A stretch of DNA of 64,000 bases from Alteromonadaceae bacterium 2753L.S.0a.02 (GCA_007827375.1 VISH01000002.1:1761001-1825000), one strand, 5' to 3'. Counted from the first letter of the stretch, positions 53,545 through 62,409 are shown. Program-made: numbers and translations. Notes: generated by a model not told the origin, from the letters alone.

Positions 53545-54602
53545 AAAAAGTTCATGTGATTGGGATTGTTGGGATTCCTGCTAATTATGGGGGATTTGAA
53601 ACTTTGGTAGAGAATTTAGTAGAAAAACGTAGCCAGATTGAATATGTGGTTTATTGCAGTTCAAAGGGTTATAAAGCAAGAATCAGAGATTATCATGGCG
53701 CTCGTTTGGTTTATATTCCGTTAAAGGCTAATGGTTGGCAGAGCATATTGTATGATTTTATCGGTTTGTTGAAAGCGTGTTTATCAAAAGCAGAAAATGT
53801 GTTAATACTGGGTGTTTCGGGAGCGATTTTTTTACCAATTTTTAAATTAATATGGGGGAATAGTACGCGCTTCATTATTAATGTTGACGGAAGAGAGTGG
53901 AAAAGAAAAAAATTTGGACTGCTTCAATCTCTTTTTTTAAAGGTTTCTGAAAAAATCGCTTGCAAGTGGGCCGATGTGGTCATTGCTGATAATCAGGAGA
54001 TTTCATCTTCATTATGGAATGAGTATAAAATAAGATGCGAACTAATAGCTTATGGAGGGGATCAGGTTAAGTTAATTGATAAGCATGTCGAACCTGTTGA
54101 TCGAAAGTATTTTTTTGCTCTATCAAGAGTAGAACCGGAAAACAATGTTGAGATGATTTTAGAGTCTTTCAAGGAAGTCAATTTACCGCTGATATACATA
54201 GGGAACTGGGAGAACAGCAGTTACGGTCGGGGGTTGAGGAAAAAGTTCGCGAGTGCTAGCTGCATTAGAATGAAAGATCCTGTTTTTGATAAGGAAGAGC
54301 TCTCTATCTATAGAAGTTACGCCATTGCTTACATACATGGTCATTCAGCTGGAGGTACAAACCCGAGTTTAGTAGAATCTATGTTCTGTAGGATGCCGAT
54401 AATAGCTTTTGATTGTGAATATAATCGTTATACGACTGCAGGGCTCGCTGAGTTTTTTTGTGATACATCCACTCTTTGTTCAAAGTTAACTGAGTTAAAT
54501 TGGAATCGACAAGGTGAAGTAGTGGCACGTATTGCGGAATTCGCTAAGTATTCCTATTCATGGAGCGATATTGTGAATAAGTACGAAAAGTTACTTAAAT
54601 AA
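53541..54602 (+). CDS. DUF1972-type (rhamnosyltransferase-like) glycosyltransferase
   Basis: 353 residues. The N-terminal IGIVGIPANYGGFETLVENLVE is the DUF1972 signature, seen in enzymes that add rhamnose or similar deoxysugars; FIINVDGREWKRKKFG and HGHSAGGTNPSLVESMFCRMPIIAFD follow. The donor could be a deoxysugar made by this locus. Coupled to the preceding gene by ATGA-type overlap. Confidence 0.82.
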   Translation: MKKVHVIGIVGIPANYGGFETLVENLVEKRSQIEYVVYCSSKGYKARIRDYHGARLVYIPLKANGWQSILYDFIGLLKACLSKAENVLILGVSGAIFLPIFKLIWGNSTRFIINVDGREWKRKKFGLLQSLFLKVSEKIACKWADVVIADNQEISSSLWNEYKIRCELIAYGGDQVKLIDKHVEPVDRKYFFALSRVEPENNVEMILESFKEVNLPLIYIGNWENSSYGRGLRKKFASASCIRMKDPVFDKEELSIYRSYAIAYIHGHSAGGTNPSLVESMFCRMPIIAFDCEYNRYTTAGLAEFFCDTSTLCSKLTELNWNRQGEVVARIAEFAKYSYSWSDIVNKYEKLLK

Positions 54603-54625
54603 TAGGTGTTTGAGTAGGGTATTAG

Positions 54626-55297
54626 ATGTTATTTTATCTACTTGCGGCTGGGGTGGCGTTGGGGTTTTTTCTTGCTTTATTTGTCGAGTCTCTTACGCTG
54701 TTTCTTAGAGTTGCAGGCGCAGAAAACGGATTAAATGCATATGCTTCTTACTTAATTCTCCTATTCATGCTTGTCAATAGGGTCGGTGCATCTGTCATGT
54801 TTCCGTGTTCAGGGGCTTTGACGGATTTAGGTGTATCGATTAAGTTCGTTGCGATGGTGTTCTCACTAGCTATTATTTTGACAGCTGCCGGCTTGAGCTT
54901 GCTTATCTTATATAGAAAAGCAGTAGTCAAACTTTTGTCGAGAATATTTCCTGATGAGTTTCCGCATAGGGTTATTTCGCCGGAAAATAACCATCCCACT
55001 GGTATTCGCTTAGTTATGTTTTCGGCGTTTATTTTTACATTCAATCTTTTAGGTATTGTTGTACCAGTAATGGGTGCTATATGGTTTAATGAATACCGCG
55101 CCTCCATTATCCAGACTGGTTTTTTATTTAACAGCATCGGGACGATTTTTAATACTATTTACTTAGAGAAGAGAGTTGCTATTTGCGCAGAGCGGTCGCC
55201 TAAAATGTTGTTAACTGTGGTGAATACAATTGTTTGGGGGAAGCTGTTAGCGCTACTTCTTTTCGCGGGATGTCTCACTATTATGTTGGTTTTTTAA
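54626..55297 (+). CDS. Amj/DUF2837-like membrane protein, candidate lipid-linked sugar flippase
   Basis: 223 residues, six predicted membrane helices (about 1-20, 38-58, 70-98, 128-150, 163-180, 198-222). The segment FVESLTLFLRVAGAENGLNAYASYLILLFMLVNR (residues ~20-53) resembles, from memory, the Amj family that flips lipid II in Bacillus. No 10-14-helix Wzx is encoded in the locus, so this protein may move the undecaprenyl-linked unit. It overlaps the GT11 gene start by one base (TAATG). Family assignment is tentative. Confidence 0.55.
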   Translation: MLFYLLAAGVALGFFLALFVESLTLFLRVAGAENGLNAYASYLILLFMLVNRVGASVMFPCSGALTDLGVSIKFVAMVFSLAIILTAAGLSLLILYRKAVVKLLSRIFPDEFPHRVISPENNHPTGIRLVMFSAFIFTFNLLGIVVPVMGAIWFNEYRASIIQTGFLFNSIGTIFNTIYLEKRVAICAERSPKMLLTVVNTIVWGKLLALLLFAGCLTIMLVF

Positions 55298-56118
55298 TGA
55301 AGACAGTAGTGTATCTGGCCGGTGGAGTTGGAAATAATTTTTTCCAAATATGCCTAGGAGAGCATCTGAAGAGTTTGGGATGCAGCGTCGTATATAATAG
55401 ATATTTTATCAAACATAATATTGTTACTAGAACTCTGGGGTGGAGTATACATGATGATGTAATTCTTTCTCATGTGCTTGAAAATGAAAGTGTAGAAAAC
55501 ACAATAAGCTTGGCTGCTTGGTGTTATTTGATTCGCCGTTTTGTTTTGGCAAAATTCTTTGGAAAAGAAAGACTACTTTCATATGAGGAGTCCCGCTTTA
55601 AAGGCCCGAAGAAATACTACTTTGGATATTGGCAAAAAGGTATACATTTAAATGATGACACTTTCGCTCTATTAAGCAGAAAAATATCTTCTTTCGTTGA
55701 TAAATGGTCTGTGGGAAAAAAGGTAAAGAAGTGCAGTCATCTTGTGCATGTGCGCCATGGAGATTTTCCTGAATCTGAGCGCCTAACTAGCACAAACTTT
55801 TACAGAGACGTATTTAAAATATTAGGTTTAAGTTCGGCAACTCTTATTGCTGCGCCCGGAACAGAATTAGATAATCAGAGGGTTTTCGGAGCTAATGTTT
55901 CTATTAGCTATGATAGGGGTGGGAGTGCTTTAGATGATTTTGTCTCTCTTTATTATGCAAAGCTTATAATCGTATCAAATTCCACCTATTGCTACTGGGC
56001 GGCTAACTTGGGTTTGGCGGAAACGATAGTGTATCCAAGCATGCTAGGTAGAGGGAGAGTTTGGGACTTAAATTGGAGTAAGAACAAAAATACTAGAATG
56101 TGTTCAGTGTTTTGGTAA
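55297..56118 (+). CDS. GT11-type alpha-1,2-fucosyl/colitosyltransferase
   Basis: 273 residues from the ATG at 55297. VYLAGGVGNNFFQICLGEHL, VHVRHGDFPES (GT11 motif HxRxGD) and IIVSNSTYCYWAANLG match the alpha-1,2-fucosyltransferase family. The next genes make GDP-linked 6-deoxy sugars, so GDP-fucose or GDP-colitose is the likely donor. Some GT11 enzymes in E. coli O-antigen loci use colitose. The frame opens earlier at 55234 inside the previous gene, which I discount. Confidence 0.75.
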   Translation: MKTVVYLAGGVGNNFFQICLGEHLKSLGCSVVYNRYFIKHNIVTRTLGWSIHDDVILSHVLENESVENTISLAAWCYLIRRFVLAKFFGKERLLSYEESRFKGPKKYYFGYWQKGIHLNDDTFALLSRKISSFVDKWSVGKKVKKCSHLVHVRHGDFPESERLTSTNFYRDVFKILGLSSATLIAAPGTELDNQRVFGANVSISYDRGGSALDDFVSLYYAKLIIVSNSTYCYWAANLGLAETIVYPSMLGRGRVWDLNWSKNKNTRMCSVFW

Positions 56119-56141
56119 AACAATAACCGGGAGGTCTTTTC

Positions 56142-57260
56142 TTGAAAAAGAAAGCTTTAATAACAGGGGTAACAGGTCAAGATGGCTCCTATCTTGCTGA
56201 GTATTTGCTAGAAAGCGGTTATGAAGTCCATGGTATTAAGCGTCGTGCTTCGTCGTTCAATACCGAACGTATTGATCATATCTATCAAGACCCCCACGAA
56301 AAAAATCCAATGTTCTTTCTTCATTATGGAGATCTCAGCGATAGTTCTAACTTGATCCGAATTCTCAAGGAGATCCAGCCTGATGAAGTGTACAATTTGG
56401 GTGCCCAGTCACATGTGGCTGTTTCATTCGAAGCGCCTGAATATACCGCGGACGTAGATGCAATTGGTACGTTAAGATTGCTAGAGGCGATTAGATTCTT
56501 AGGCTTTGAGGGGAAGACTAGGTTTTATCAGGCATCAACTTCAGAACTATATGGAGATGTTTGTGAAGTTCCGCAAAAAGAAACGACCCCTTTCTATCCA
56601 AGGTCGCCATATGCCGTCGCAAAAATGTATGCTTATTGGATTACGATAAATTATCGTGAGAGCTACGGAATTTATGCGTGCAACGGAATTTTATTTAATC
56701 ACGAATCCCCCAGGCGTGGAGAAACATTCGTAACCAGAAAAATTACGCGAGGCTTAGCTAATATATCCCAGGGTTTGGAGCATTGTTTATTTCTAGGAAA
56801 TCTCGATGCTTTACGCGACTGGGGGCATGCAAAAGACTACGTCCGCATGCAATGGTTGATGTTGCAACAAGATAAAGCAGAAGATTTTGTTATAGCTACC
56901 GGGTTGCAAAAGAGTGTTAGAGATTTCGTTAAAATGAGCGCGCGATACATGGGCGTTGAGCTTGACTTTAAGGGTGTTGGTGTGAATGAATGTGGAGTCG
57001 TCCGCTCTGTAGACAAATCACTTTCTCCCGGTATTAACGTCGGAGACGTAATCGTTAAAGTAGATCCTAGATATTTTAGACCTGCAGAGGTTGAAACTCT
57101 GTTGGGAGACCCAACAAAGGCGAAGCAAAAGCTTGGATGGGAGCCAAAAATATCGGTGGAAGAAATGTGTGCTGAGATGGTTGCTGCAGATATTGAAAAA
57201 GCGAAGCAGCATGCGTTGTTGAAGCAATATGGTCACAAGATAAATATATCTGTTGAGTGA
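56142..57260 (+). CDS. gmd: Gmd, GDP-mannose 4,6-dehydratase
   Basis: 372 residues, normal length. TTG start with GGGAGG upstream. ALITGVTGQDGSYLAEYLLE, VHGIKRRASSFNTERIDH, QASTSELYGDV and YAVAKMYAYW are near-invariant in Gmd. It converts GDP-mannose to GDP-4-keto-6-deoxymannose, the branch point to fucose, colitose, rhamnose and perosamine. It is followed by fcl-like and colD-like genes. Confidence 0.96.
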   Translation: MKKKALITGVTGQDGSYLAEYLLESGYEVHGIKRRASSFNTERIDHIYQDPHEKNPMFFLHYGDLSDSSNLIRILKEIQPDEVYNLGAQSHVAVSFEAPEYTADVDAIGTLRLLEAIRFLGFEGKTRFYQASTSELYGDVCEVPQKETTPFYPRSPYAVAKMYAYWITINYRESYGIYACNGILFNHESPRRGETFVTRKITRGLANISQGLEHCLFLGNLDALRDWGHAKDYVRMQWLMLQQDKAEDFVIATGLQKSVRDFVKMSARYMGVELDFKGVGVNECGVVRSVDKSLSPGINVGDVIVKVDPRYFRPAEVETLLGDPTKAKQKLGWEPKISVEEMCAEMVAADIEKAKQHALLKQYGHKINISVE

Positions 57261-57273
57261 AGAAGTTCAACGT

Positions 57274-58197
57274 ATGAAAACTATATTATTGACTGGTTCA
57301 ACCGGAATGGTCGGGCGTAATATCTTGGAGCATGATAGTTTCAAGAAATTTGACTTCCTAACTCCTTCACGAAGGGAATTGGATTTGCTGTCAAAGGATT
57401 CTGTAGCTAGATACATTCGACAAAAAAAACCAGAATTGATCATACACGCTGCAGGTACAGTTGGAGGGATTCAAGCAAATGTTTCAAACCCAGTAAAGTT
57501 TTTAACGGAAAATATTTATCAGGGTATGAATCTTGTCTCTGAAAGTTATCGAGCTGGCGTAGTTAAATTTCTAAACTTGGGCAGCTCTTGTATGTACCCT
57601 AGATATGCAGTCAATCCATTACGAGAGAGAGACATATTGAAGGGAGAGCTAGAACCGACTAACGAGGGATATGCGCTGAGTAAGATAGCTACTGCAAGGT
57701 TGTGTGAATATGTTTCTCGAGAAGACAGAAAAAATCTATACAGAACCATCATACCGTGCAATCTTTACGGCCGTCACGATAACTTTGATCCTGTCAATGC
57801 TCACATGATACCTGCAGTAATAAGAAAGATATACAAAGCCAAAAGAGAAAATAGAAAAGCTGTTGATATCTGGGGAGATGGCTCTGCAAGAAGGGAGTTT
57901 ATGTACGCAGGTGATTTAGCTGATTTTTTATTCTATGCAATTGATCGTTTCGAATTATTGCCGCCTTATATCAATGTAGGTCTTGGTTATGATTATTCTG
58001 TCACTGACTATTATAAAATCATCTCGGAATCGCTTGGATATGAAGGTGATTTTGTTTTTGACGAGGCGAAGCCAGTAGGAATGATGCAAAAGTTGGTAAA
58101 TATTGACTGTTTGAACGATTTTGGCTGGAAGGCGCGAACGTCATTAAATGAAGGGTTACGTCATACCATTAAATATTTTATTGAAGAGAAAATATGA
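57274..58197 (+). CDS. fcl: Fcl/ColC-like GDP-deoxysugar epimerase/reductase
   Basis: 307 residues from the ATG at 57274 (the frame opens with TTG at 57253). ILLTGSTGMVGRNILEH, GSSCMYPRYAVNPLRE with NEGYALSKIATARLCE (Ser-Tyr-Lys triad), and DIWGDGSARREFMYAGDLADF match GDP-L-fucose synthase. The colitose enzyme ColC is a close homologue, so with the colD-like gene next to it either product is possible. Confidence 0.85.
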   Translation: MKTILLTGSTGMVGRNILEHDSFKKFDFLTPSRRELDLLSKDSVARYIRQKKPELIIHAAGTVGGIQANVSNPVKFLTENIYQGMNLVSESYRAGVVKFLNLGSSCMYPRYAVNPLRERDILKGELEPTNEGYALSKIATARLCEYVSREDRKNLYRTIIPCNLYGRHDNFDPVNAHMIPAVIRKIYKAKRENRKAVDIWGDGSARREFMYAGDLADFLFYAIDRFELLPPYINVGLGYDYSVTDYYKIISESLGYEGDFVFDEAKPVGMMQKLVNIDCLNDFGWKARTSLNEGLRHTIKYFIEEKI

Positions 58198-59375
58198 TGG
58201 TGGAATATAATCTGGCATCAAATTCCTGGGATGATAATGAGCTTCGTGCTATCCAGCGAGTTATCGCGTCGGGCTCGTACACGATGGGCGGCGAAGTATC
58301 GTCTTATGAGGTACAGTTTGCGCAACACTTTGGGTCAAAATTTGCGGTTATGACTAGTTCGGGATCTACCGCGAACTTGTTAATGATCGCTGCCCTTTTC
58401 TATAAGAGTGAGAACCCCTTGAAAAGGGGGGATGAAGTTATTGTACCGGCGGTGTCTTGGTCAACAACATACTTCCCTCTCCAGCAGTACGGTCTCAAAG
58501 TAAAGTTTGTAGATATCGACCTGGATACTCTCAATATTGATATAGCAGCATTGGAAGGTGCGATATCCAACGATACTCGAGCCATAATGTTAGTAAATCT
58601 CTTAGGTAATCCGAACGACATGGAAAAAATATTTTCTTTGATATCGGATAAGGAAATATATGTTCTCGAAGATAATTGTGAGTCGATGGGTGCGGAGCTA
58701 AATGGTAAAAGTTTGGGTACGTTTGGATGTATGGGAACTTTTAGTTCTTTTTTTTCGCATCATATAGCTACAATGGAGGGTGGGTGTGTAATTACCGACG
58801 ACGAAGAATTGTATCATATTTTACTTTGTCTACGAGCTCATGGTTGGACGAGAAATTTACCGGTTGATAATATGGTAACTGGTATTAAAAGTAGTGATCC
58901 GTTCCAAGAGTCTTTTAACTTCGTATTGCCCGGTTATAATGTACGTCCATTGGAGATGAGTGGCGCAATCGGTCAGGAACAATTGAAAAAGCTTCCATCC
59001 TTTGTTGAGTTGAGAAGAGAGAATGCGGAATTTTTCAAGAACAAGTTCTCTGATAATAGTAACATATCTATTCAGAAAGAAATTGGAAAAAGCAGTTGGT
59101 TTGGCTTTTCAATAATATTAAAAAAAGATTTATCTATGTCAAGAGCCGAGGTGATCAAGCATCTAACAGATAATGGTGTTGAAGTTCGTCCAATTGTTAG
59201 CGGTAACTTTGTAAAAAATACAAAGGTGTTAGAGTATTTTGATTATGAGGTACATGGTAAATTAAGGAATGCTGAATATTTGGATGAAAACGGATTTTTT
59301 GTAGGAAATCATCATCTAAGGATAAATAGTGAAATAGAATATCTAAGTGACTTGCTGACAGGCTTGTTAGCGTAA
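58194..59375 (+). CDS. ColD-like PLP-dependent sugar 3-dehydratase (DegT fold)
   Basis: 393 residues, DegT/DnrJ/EryC1 fold. At the place of the PLP-binding Lys the sequence is SFFSHHIATMEGG with His189, six residues before the Glu of EGG; in ColD, His188 replaces this Lys and the enzyme removes the 3-hydroxyl of GDP-4-keto-6-deoxymannose. E1/RfbH also has His but is longer and has [2Fe-2S] cysteines not seen here. With gmd and a ColC-like gene adjacent, GDP-colitose or a related 3,6-dideoxyhexose is the likely product. Overlaps fcl by 4 bp. Confidence 0.72.
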   Translation: MMVEYNLASNSWDDNELRAIQRVIASGSYTMGGEVSSYEVQFAQHFGSKFAVMTSSGSTANLLMIAALFYKSENPLKRGDEVIVPAVSWSTTYFPLQQYGLKVKFVDIDLDTLNIDIAALEGAISNDTRAIMLVNLLGNPNDMEKIFSLISDKEIYVLEDNCESMGAELNGKSLGTFGCMGTFSSFFSHHIATMEGGCVITDDEELYHILLCLRAHGWTRNLPVDNMVTGIKSSDPFQESFNFVLPGYNVRPLEMSGAIGQEQLKKLPSFVELRRENAEFFKNKFSDNSNISIQKEIGKSSWFGFSIILKKDLSMSRAEVIKHLTDNGVEVRPIVSGNFVKNTKVLEYFDYEVHGKLRNAEYLDENGFFVGNHHLRINSEIEYLSDLLTGLLA

Positions 59376-59641
59376 AATGATCAAGAGATCTCGGACGCAC
59401 TGATAATAGATAATATTTCTAATTATCAATCTGTTTAAAAAGAGCGCGAAACAAACCAGAAATTTTCATCAAGTAAATTAAATGAAGAAGCCGCTGCGCT
59501 GCTAATAACCGGGAATAAAACGCTAGACGGAGGCTAATGGGATTGATGATACAAGCGTTATGGTAAATAAATGGATAAAGCAAAAAGTTTGGAAAAGTAC
59601 TTAGCATATTGACTGAGAGGGACTTAAACGGTTTCGAAAAG
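59376..59641. other. Non-coding AT-rich junction after the polysaccharide locus
   Basis: No convincing gene, terminator or repeat. Short open frames have no recognisable similarity. It runs from the colD-like stop to the first IS66 remnant and may hold degraded insertion-sequence DNA. Confidence 0.4.
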
Positions 59642-59747
59642 GTAAGCGCCAAACAAACCACACCCTATTTAAGAATGGTATTCCAAGGTAACAACGCCTC
59701 AACATCCTCAATACTCTGCGCATTAGGAAGTTCTTTAAAAATGTTCT
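59642..59747 (-). mobile_element. IS66 end remnant
   Basis: Starts with GTAAGCGCCAAAC, the IS66 terminal repeat, and is similar over about 100 bp to 60205-60308, the end of the complete IS66 element with the last codons of its tnpC. The divergence between the copies shows it is older. It breaks off near 59747. Confidence 0.8.
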
Positions 59748-59769
59748 GGTCAAGTAAAACCGGACACGT

Positions 59770-60204
59770 TGAGGCTGTTCAAAATTCTGTGTCACACGAA
59801 GCACACTAACGCGCTTCGCTTGTTGGCCACTGATTTCCGAGCGAGGCAAGCTCACTCAAAAATTAGCGGCTTAAGTTTATCTTGGCGTTTGCTAAAGGTC
59901 TAAGTATTTTTCAAGTCGACCATCAAAGTGGATGGCCATTTGAGATAAGGTAAGGTTCCAATTCTGAACGGGGTGTGTCCACTTTTCAGAGGCATTTAAT
60001 ACCCCAGCATAAAGCAGTTTCAACAAACTGTTTTCATTTGGAAATCCACCTTTTGTTTTTGTGAGCCTTCGAAATTGCCGGTGTACGGCTTCGACGGCGT
60101 TTGTGGTGTAAATTGCGGTTCGCACATCTTCAGGGTACTTGAAATAGACTGACAAGTTATCCCACTTGCTGCGCCAGGATTTAATAACAACCGGGTATTG
60201 TTTC
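59770..60204 (-). mobile_element. IS256-family remnant cut by IS66
   Basis: Contains the C-terminal part of a mutator-type transposase (59892-60204) and a presumed terminal sequence near 59771 (GAGGCTGTTCAAAATTCTG). The N-terminal part of the gene is missing: the IS66 element begins exactly where it stops at 60205. Confidence 0.7.
59892..60204 (-). pseudogene. IS256-family transposase, C-terminal fragment
   Basis: About 104 residues: QYPVVIKSWRSKWDNLSVYF, then PEDVRTAIYTTNAVEAVHRQFRRLTKTKGGFPNENSL (about residues 28-64) and a final LAxxF-like tail. This is the conserved C-terminal end of mutator/IS256 transposases (the YTTNAVE...R motif). The upstream two-thirds are absent, interrupted by IS66, so it cannot be functional. 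Confidence 0.88.
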
Positions 60205-60227
60205 GTAAGCGCCAAACGAACCCCACC

Positions 60228-61727
60228 CTATTCAAGGATGGTATTCCAAGGCAATAACGCGTCAATATCCTCAATGCTGCGCGCATTGGGCAGCTCTTTA
60301 AAAACGTGCGTTAAATAGTCGTAGATATTGAGTTTATTAGCCTTAGCGGTTTCGATCAGGCTATAGAGGTTGGCACTGGCTTTAGCCCCTGCTTGGCTTT
60401 TACTAAATAGCCAGTTCTTGCGGCCAATGGTAAACGGTCTAATGGCGCGCTCAGCGGCGTTATTGTCTATGGGATACCGACCATCCTCCAGATAGGCGAT
60501 GAGGCGATCCCACTGATTGTTGAGATACACCAACGCCTTACCGATTGCCGTTTTTGGGGGCACGGTGTGCAGACTTTTTTCCATCCAGTCTTTGAGTTTG
60601 TTGAGGATGGGCTCGGCTTCTTGGTGTCGAATCGCGAAGCGTTTATCGGGAGGTTCGTCTTTTATGCGTTTTTCGATGGCATAAAGACGCCGGATAAAAG
60701 CCAGTGCCTGATCGGCTTTGCCGGTTTTGCCCTTTTTCTGGAGATCTTGCGCCTCTTTGAACTTACGTCGAGCATGCGCCCAGCAACCTAAGCGCGTAAT
60801 ACCGTAGTCGTTACACGCTTTTTGATATCCCTCATAACCGTCAACCATAATGGCGGTGTTTTCGGCACTCAACAGATTAACCGGGACCTGTTGGCCGCGA
60901 CCTTCCGCATAATGGAAGATACACGCGGGTTTTTCGCCGTCATGAGCCATGACCCACATATAACTTTTGCTCTGAGCGGTTTTACCTGGCTCATCCAGCA
61001 CTTGTAGTGGCGTTTCGTCCACATGAAGGTAAGTCTGTTTATGCAGATGCTCAATCAGCAGATTAATCAAGGGCTGAACCAACTCGCCACATTTCACCAT
61101 CCAGTTGGCCATATTGGTGCGATCCAACTCGATCCCGATGCGTTTGAACATCTCGCTTTGGCGGTACAGTGGCAACGCATCGCCATACTTCTGTACGGCG
61201 ATAAACGCGAGCAAGCCGGGGCTCGCGATACTTTTTTCGATAGGCTGTTTGGGTTTAGCGGCTGTTACGATGTGGCCCTCACAGCAGGGGCAGGCATACT
61301 TTAATCGCTTGTGGCGGATAACTGTGACCTTAGCGGGAACGATGTCTAATTGCTCGTGATTATCACTGCCAATATTTTTTAGCGTGCTACCATCGTGAGG
61401 ACAAACTTTCTCAGATTCGGGGATATCGTGAATAATGTCTTCACGAGGAAAATTATCCGGGATACTTACGCGTGGCTTCTGTGTACGGGTATGGCCTTTA
61501 ACTGGGGTGGTTTCTGGTTCTGCTTCAGCTACATCATCGGTCAGAACCTCTTCCGCTTCGTTAAATAAGCCCAACTGATCGGGCGAGGATTTTTCGCTGG
61601 AAGCACCAAAGCGTTTTTTGAAGAGCTTTTTAAGCTGCTCGTTGAGAACGGAAATCTGGGCATCGCGCTCCGCTAATTGCGCACGCAATAACGCGTTCTC
61701 TTTTTGTAAGGCTGCCGCATCGGTCAT
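60228..61727 (-). CDS. tnpC: TnpC, IS66 transposase
   Basis: 499 residues. N-terminal coiled coil (about 5-40), zinc-finger-like region with CPCC (about 149), and the DDE catalytic domain: LHVDETPLQVLDE, IMVDGYEGY, LGCWAHARRKF, and NNAAERAIRPFTIGRKNWLF. It appears complete, ending LPWNTILE 23 bp from the element end. Confidence 0.94.
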   Translation of the reverse strand: MTDAAALQKENALLRAQLAERDAQISVLNEQLKKLFKKRFGASSEKSSPDQLGLFNEAEEVLTDDVAEAEPETTPVKGHTRTQKPRVSIPDNFPREDIIHDIPESEKVCPHDGSTLKNIGSDNHEQLDIVPAKVTVIRHKRLKYACPCCEGHIVTAAKPKQPIEKSIASPGLLAFIAVQKYGDALPLYRQSEMFKRIGIELDRTNMANWMVKCGELVQPLINLLIEHLHKQTYLHVDETPLQVLDEPGKTAQSKSYMWVMAHDGEKPACIFHYAEGRGQQVPVNLLSAENTAIMVDGYEGYQKACNDYGITRLGCWAHARRKFKEAQDLQKKGKTGKADQALAFIRRLYAIEKRIKDEPPDKRFAIRHQEAEPILNKLKDWMEKSLHTVPPKTAIGKALVYLNNQWDRLIAYLEDGRYPIDNNAAERAIRPFTIGRKNWLFSKSQAGAKASANLYSLIETAKANKLNIYDYLTHVFKELPNARSIEDIDALLPWNTILE

Positions 61728-61750
61728 GGCGCCTATTATACAAAAAAAGA

Positions 61751-62128
61751 TTAAGCAACATCGGTAAAATGGAGGGTGTGATGTGGTTTAAAGTCGCGAT
61801 AATCAAAGCCGCGTAGTAACCAGCCCCATTGCTCGTGGGTGAGCGTGAGTGTTGAGAGCAAATCTTTGCGAGGCCATTTGAATTTATCGCGCTCAAGGCG
61901 CTTTTGCCAGAGTGCAAAGCCGGTACGATCCCAATAGAGTACCTTGAGTTGTGAGCGGTTTTTATTGCAGAACACGAACAGTGCCGAACTGTACACATCC
62001 AGTGCCGAACTGTACACATCCAGTGCCATGGAATCACTCACAATCACTGCCAGCCCGTTGATGGCCTTGCGGAAATCGACGGGATCGCGATGCAGGTAAA
62101 TGGGAATGGAATCAGGCCACTGAATCAT
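61751..62128 (-). CDS. tnpB: TnpB, IS66 accessory protein, with 7-residue tandem duplication
   Basis: 125 residues. PIYLHRDPVDFRKAINGLAVIV, VFCNKNRSQLKVLYWDRTGFALWQKRLE and KFKWP are typical of IS66 Orf2/TnpB. The segment SSALDVY is present twice in tandem through an exact 21-bp duplication near 61979-62020, making the protein 7 residues longer than usual. The start overlaps the tnpA stop by 4 bp. Confidence 0.93.
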   Translation of the reverse strand: MIQWPDSIPIYLHRDPVDFRKAINGLAVIVSDSMALDVYSSALDVYSSALFVFCNKNRSQLKVLYWDRTGFALWQKRLERDKFKWPRKDLLSTLTLTHEQWGWLLRGFDYRDFKPHHTLHFTDVA

Positions 62129-62409
62129 GCCAAGGCTTTTACCAGGGCAACGAATGAAGGAATCGGCATGGTGCTGGGGCAGAGAATTTTACAGTGGCCG
62201 ATTTGTAAAACCAGGCAATTGGTGTGTTCTACCTCAGGTAGTACAATCGCTTTCGCGAAAGGGCTGCCCTCAGAGGCTCTGCGCTTGGAAAGCTTCAAGC
62301 TGAAGTACTTGGGATTAATATCGCGTTGTTTACAGAATTCTGTTTGCGATAGGCCTGATTGCTCATAGTCAGCAAAGAGCTGGGGCCAGTTGTGCTTTTT
62401 GTTGGGCAT
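62125..62409 (-). CDS. tnpA: TnpA, IS66 accessory protein
   Basis: 94 residues. NWPQLFADYEQSGLSQTEFCKQRDINPKYFSLKLSKRR (about residues 7-44) is the IS66 Orf1/TnpA helix-turn-helix-like part, followed by a short beta-rich tail. GAGGAG lies before the ATG. First gene of the tnpA-tnpB-tnpC operon, coupled by overlap to tnpB. Confidence 0.92.
   Translation of the reverse strand: MPNKKHNWPQLFADYEQSGLSQTEFCKQRDINPKYFSLKLSKRRASEGSPFAKAIVLPEVEHTNCLVLQIGHCKILCPSTMPIPSFVALVKALA

Noticed and set aside
58194..59375. E1/RfbH (CDP-sugar 3-dehydratase) or perosamine aminotransferase as identity of the DegT-fold gene
   Set aside because: It is shorter than E1 and lacks its [2Fe-2S] cysteine set; perosamine synthases keep the PLP lysine, which is His here.
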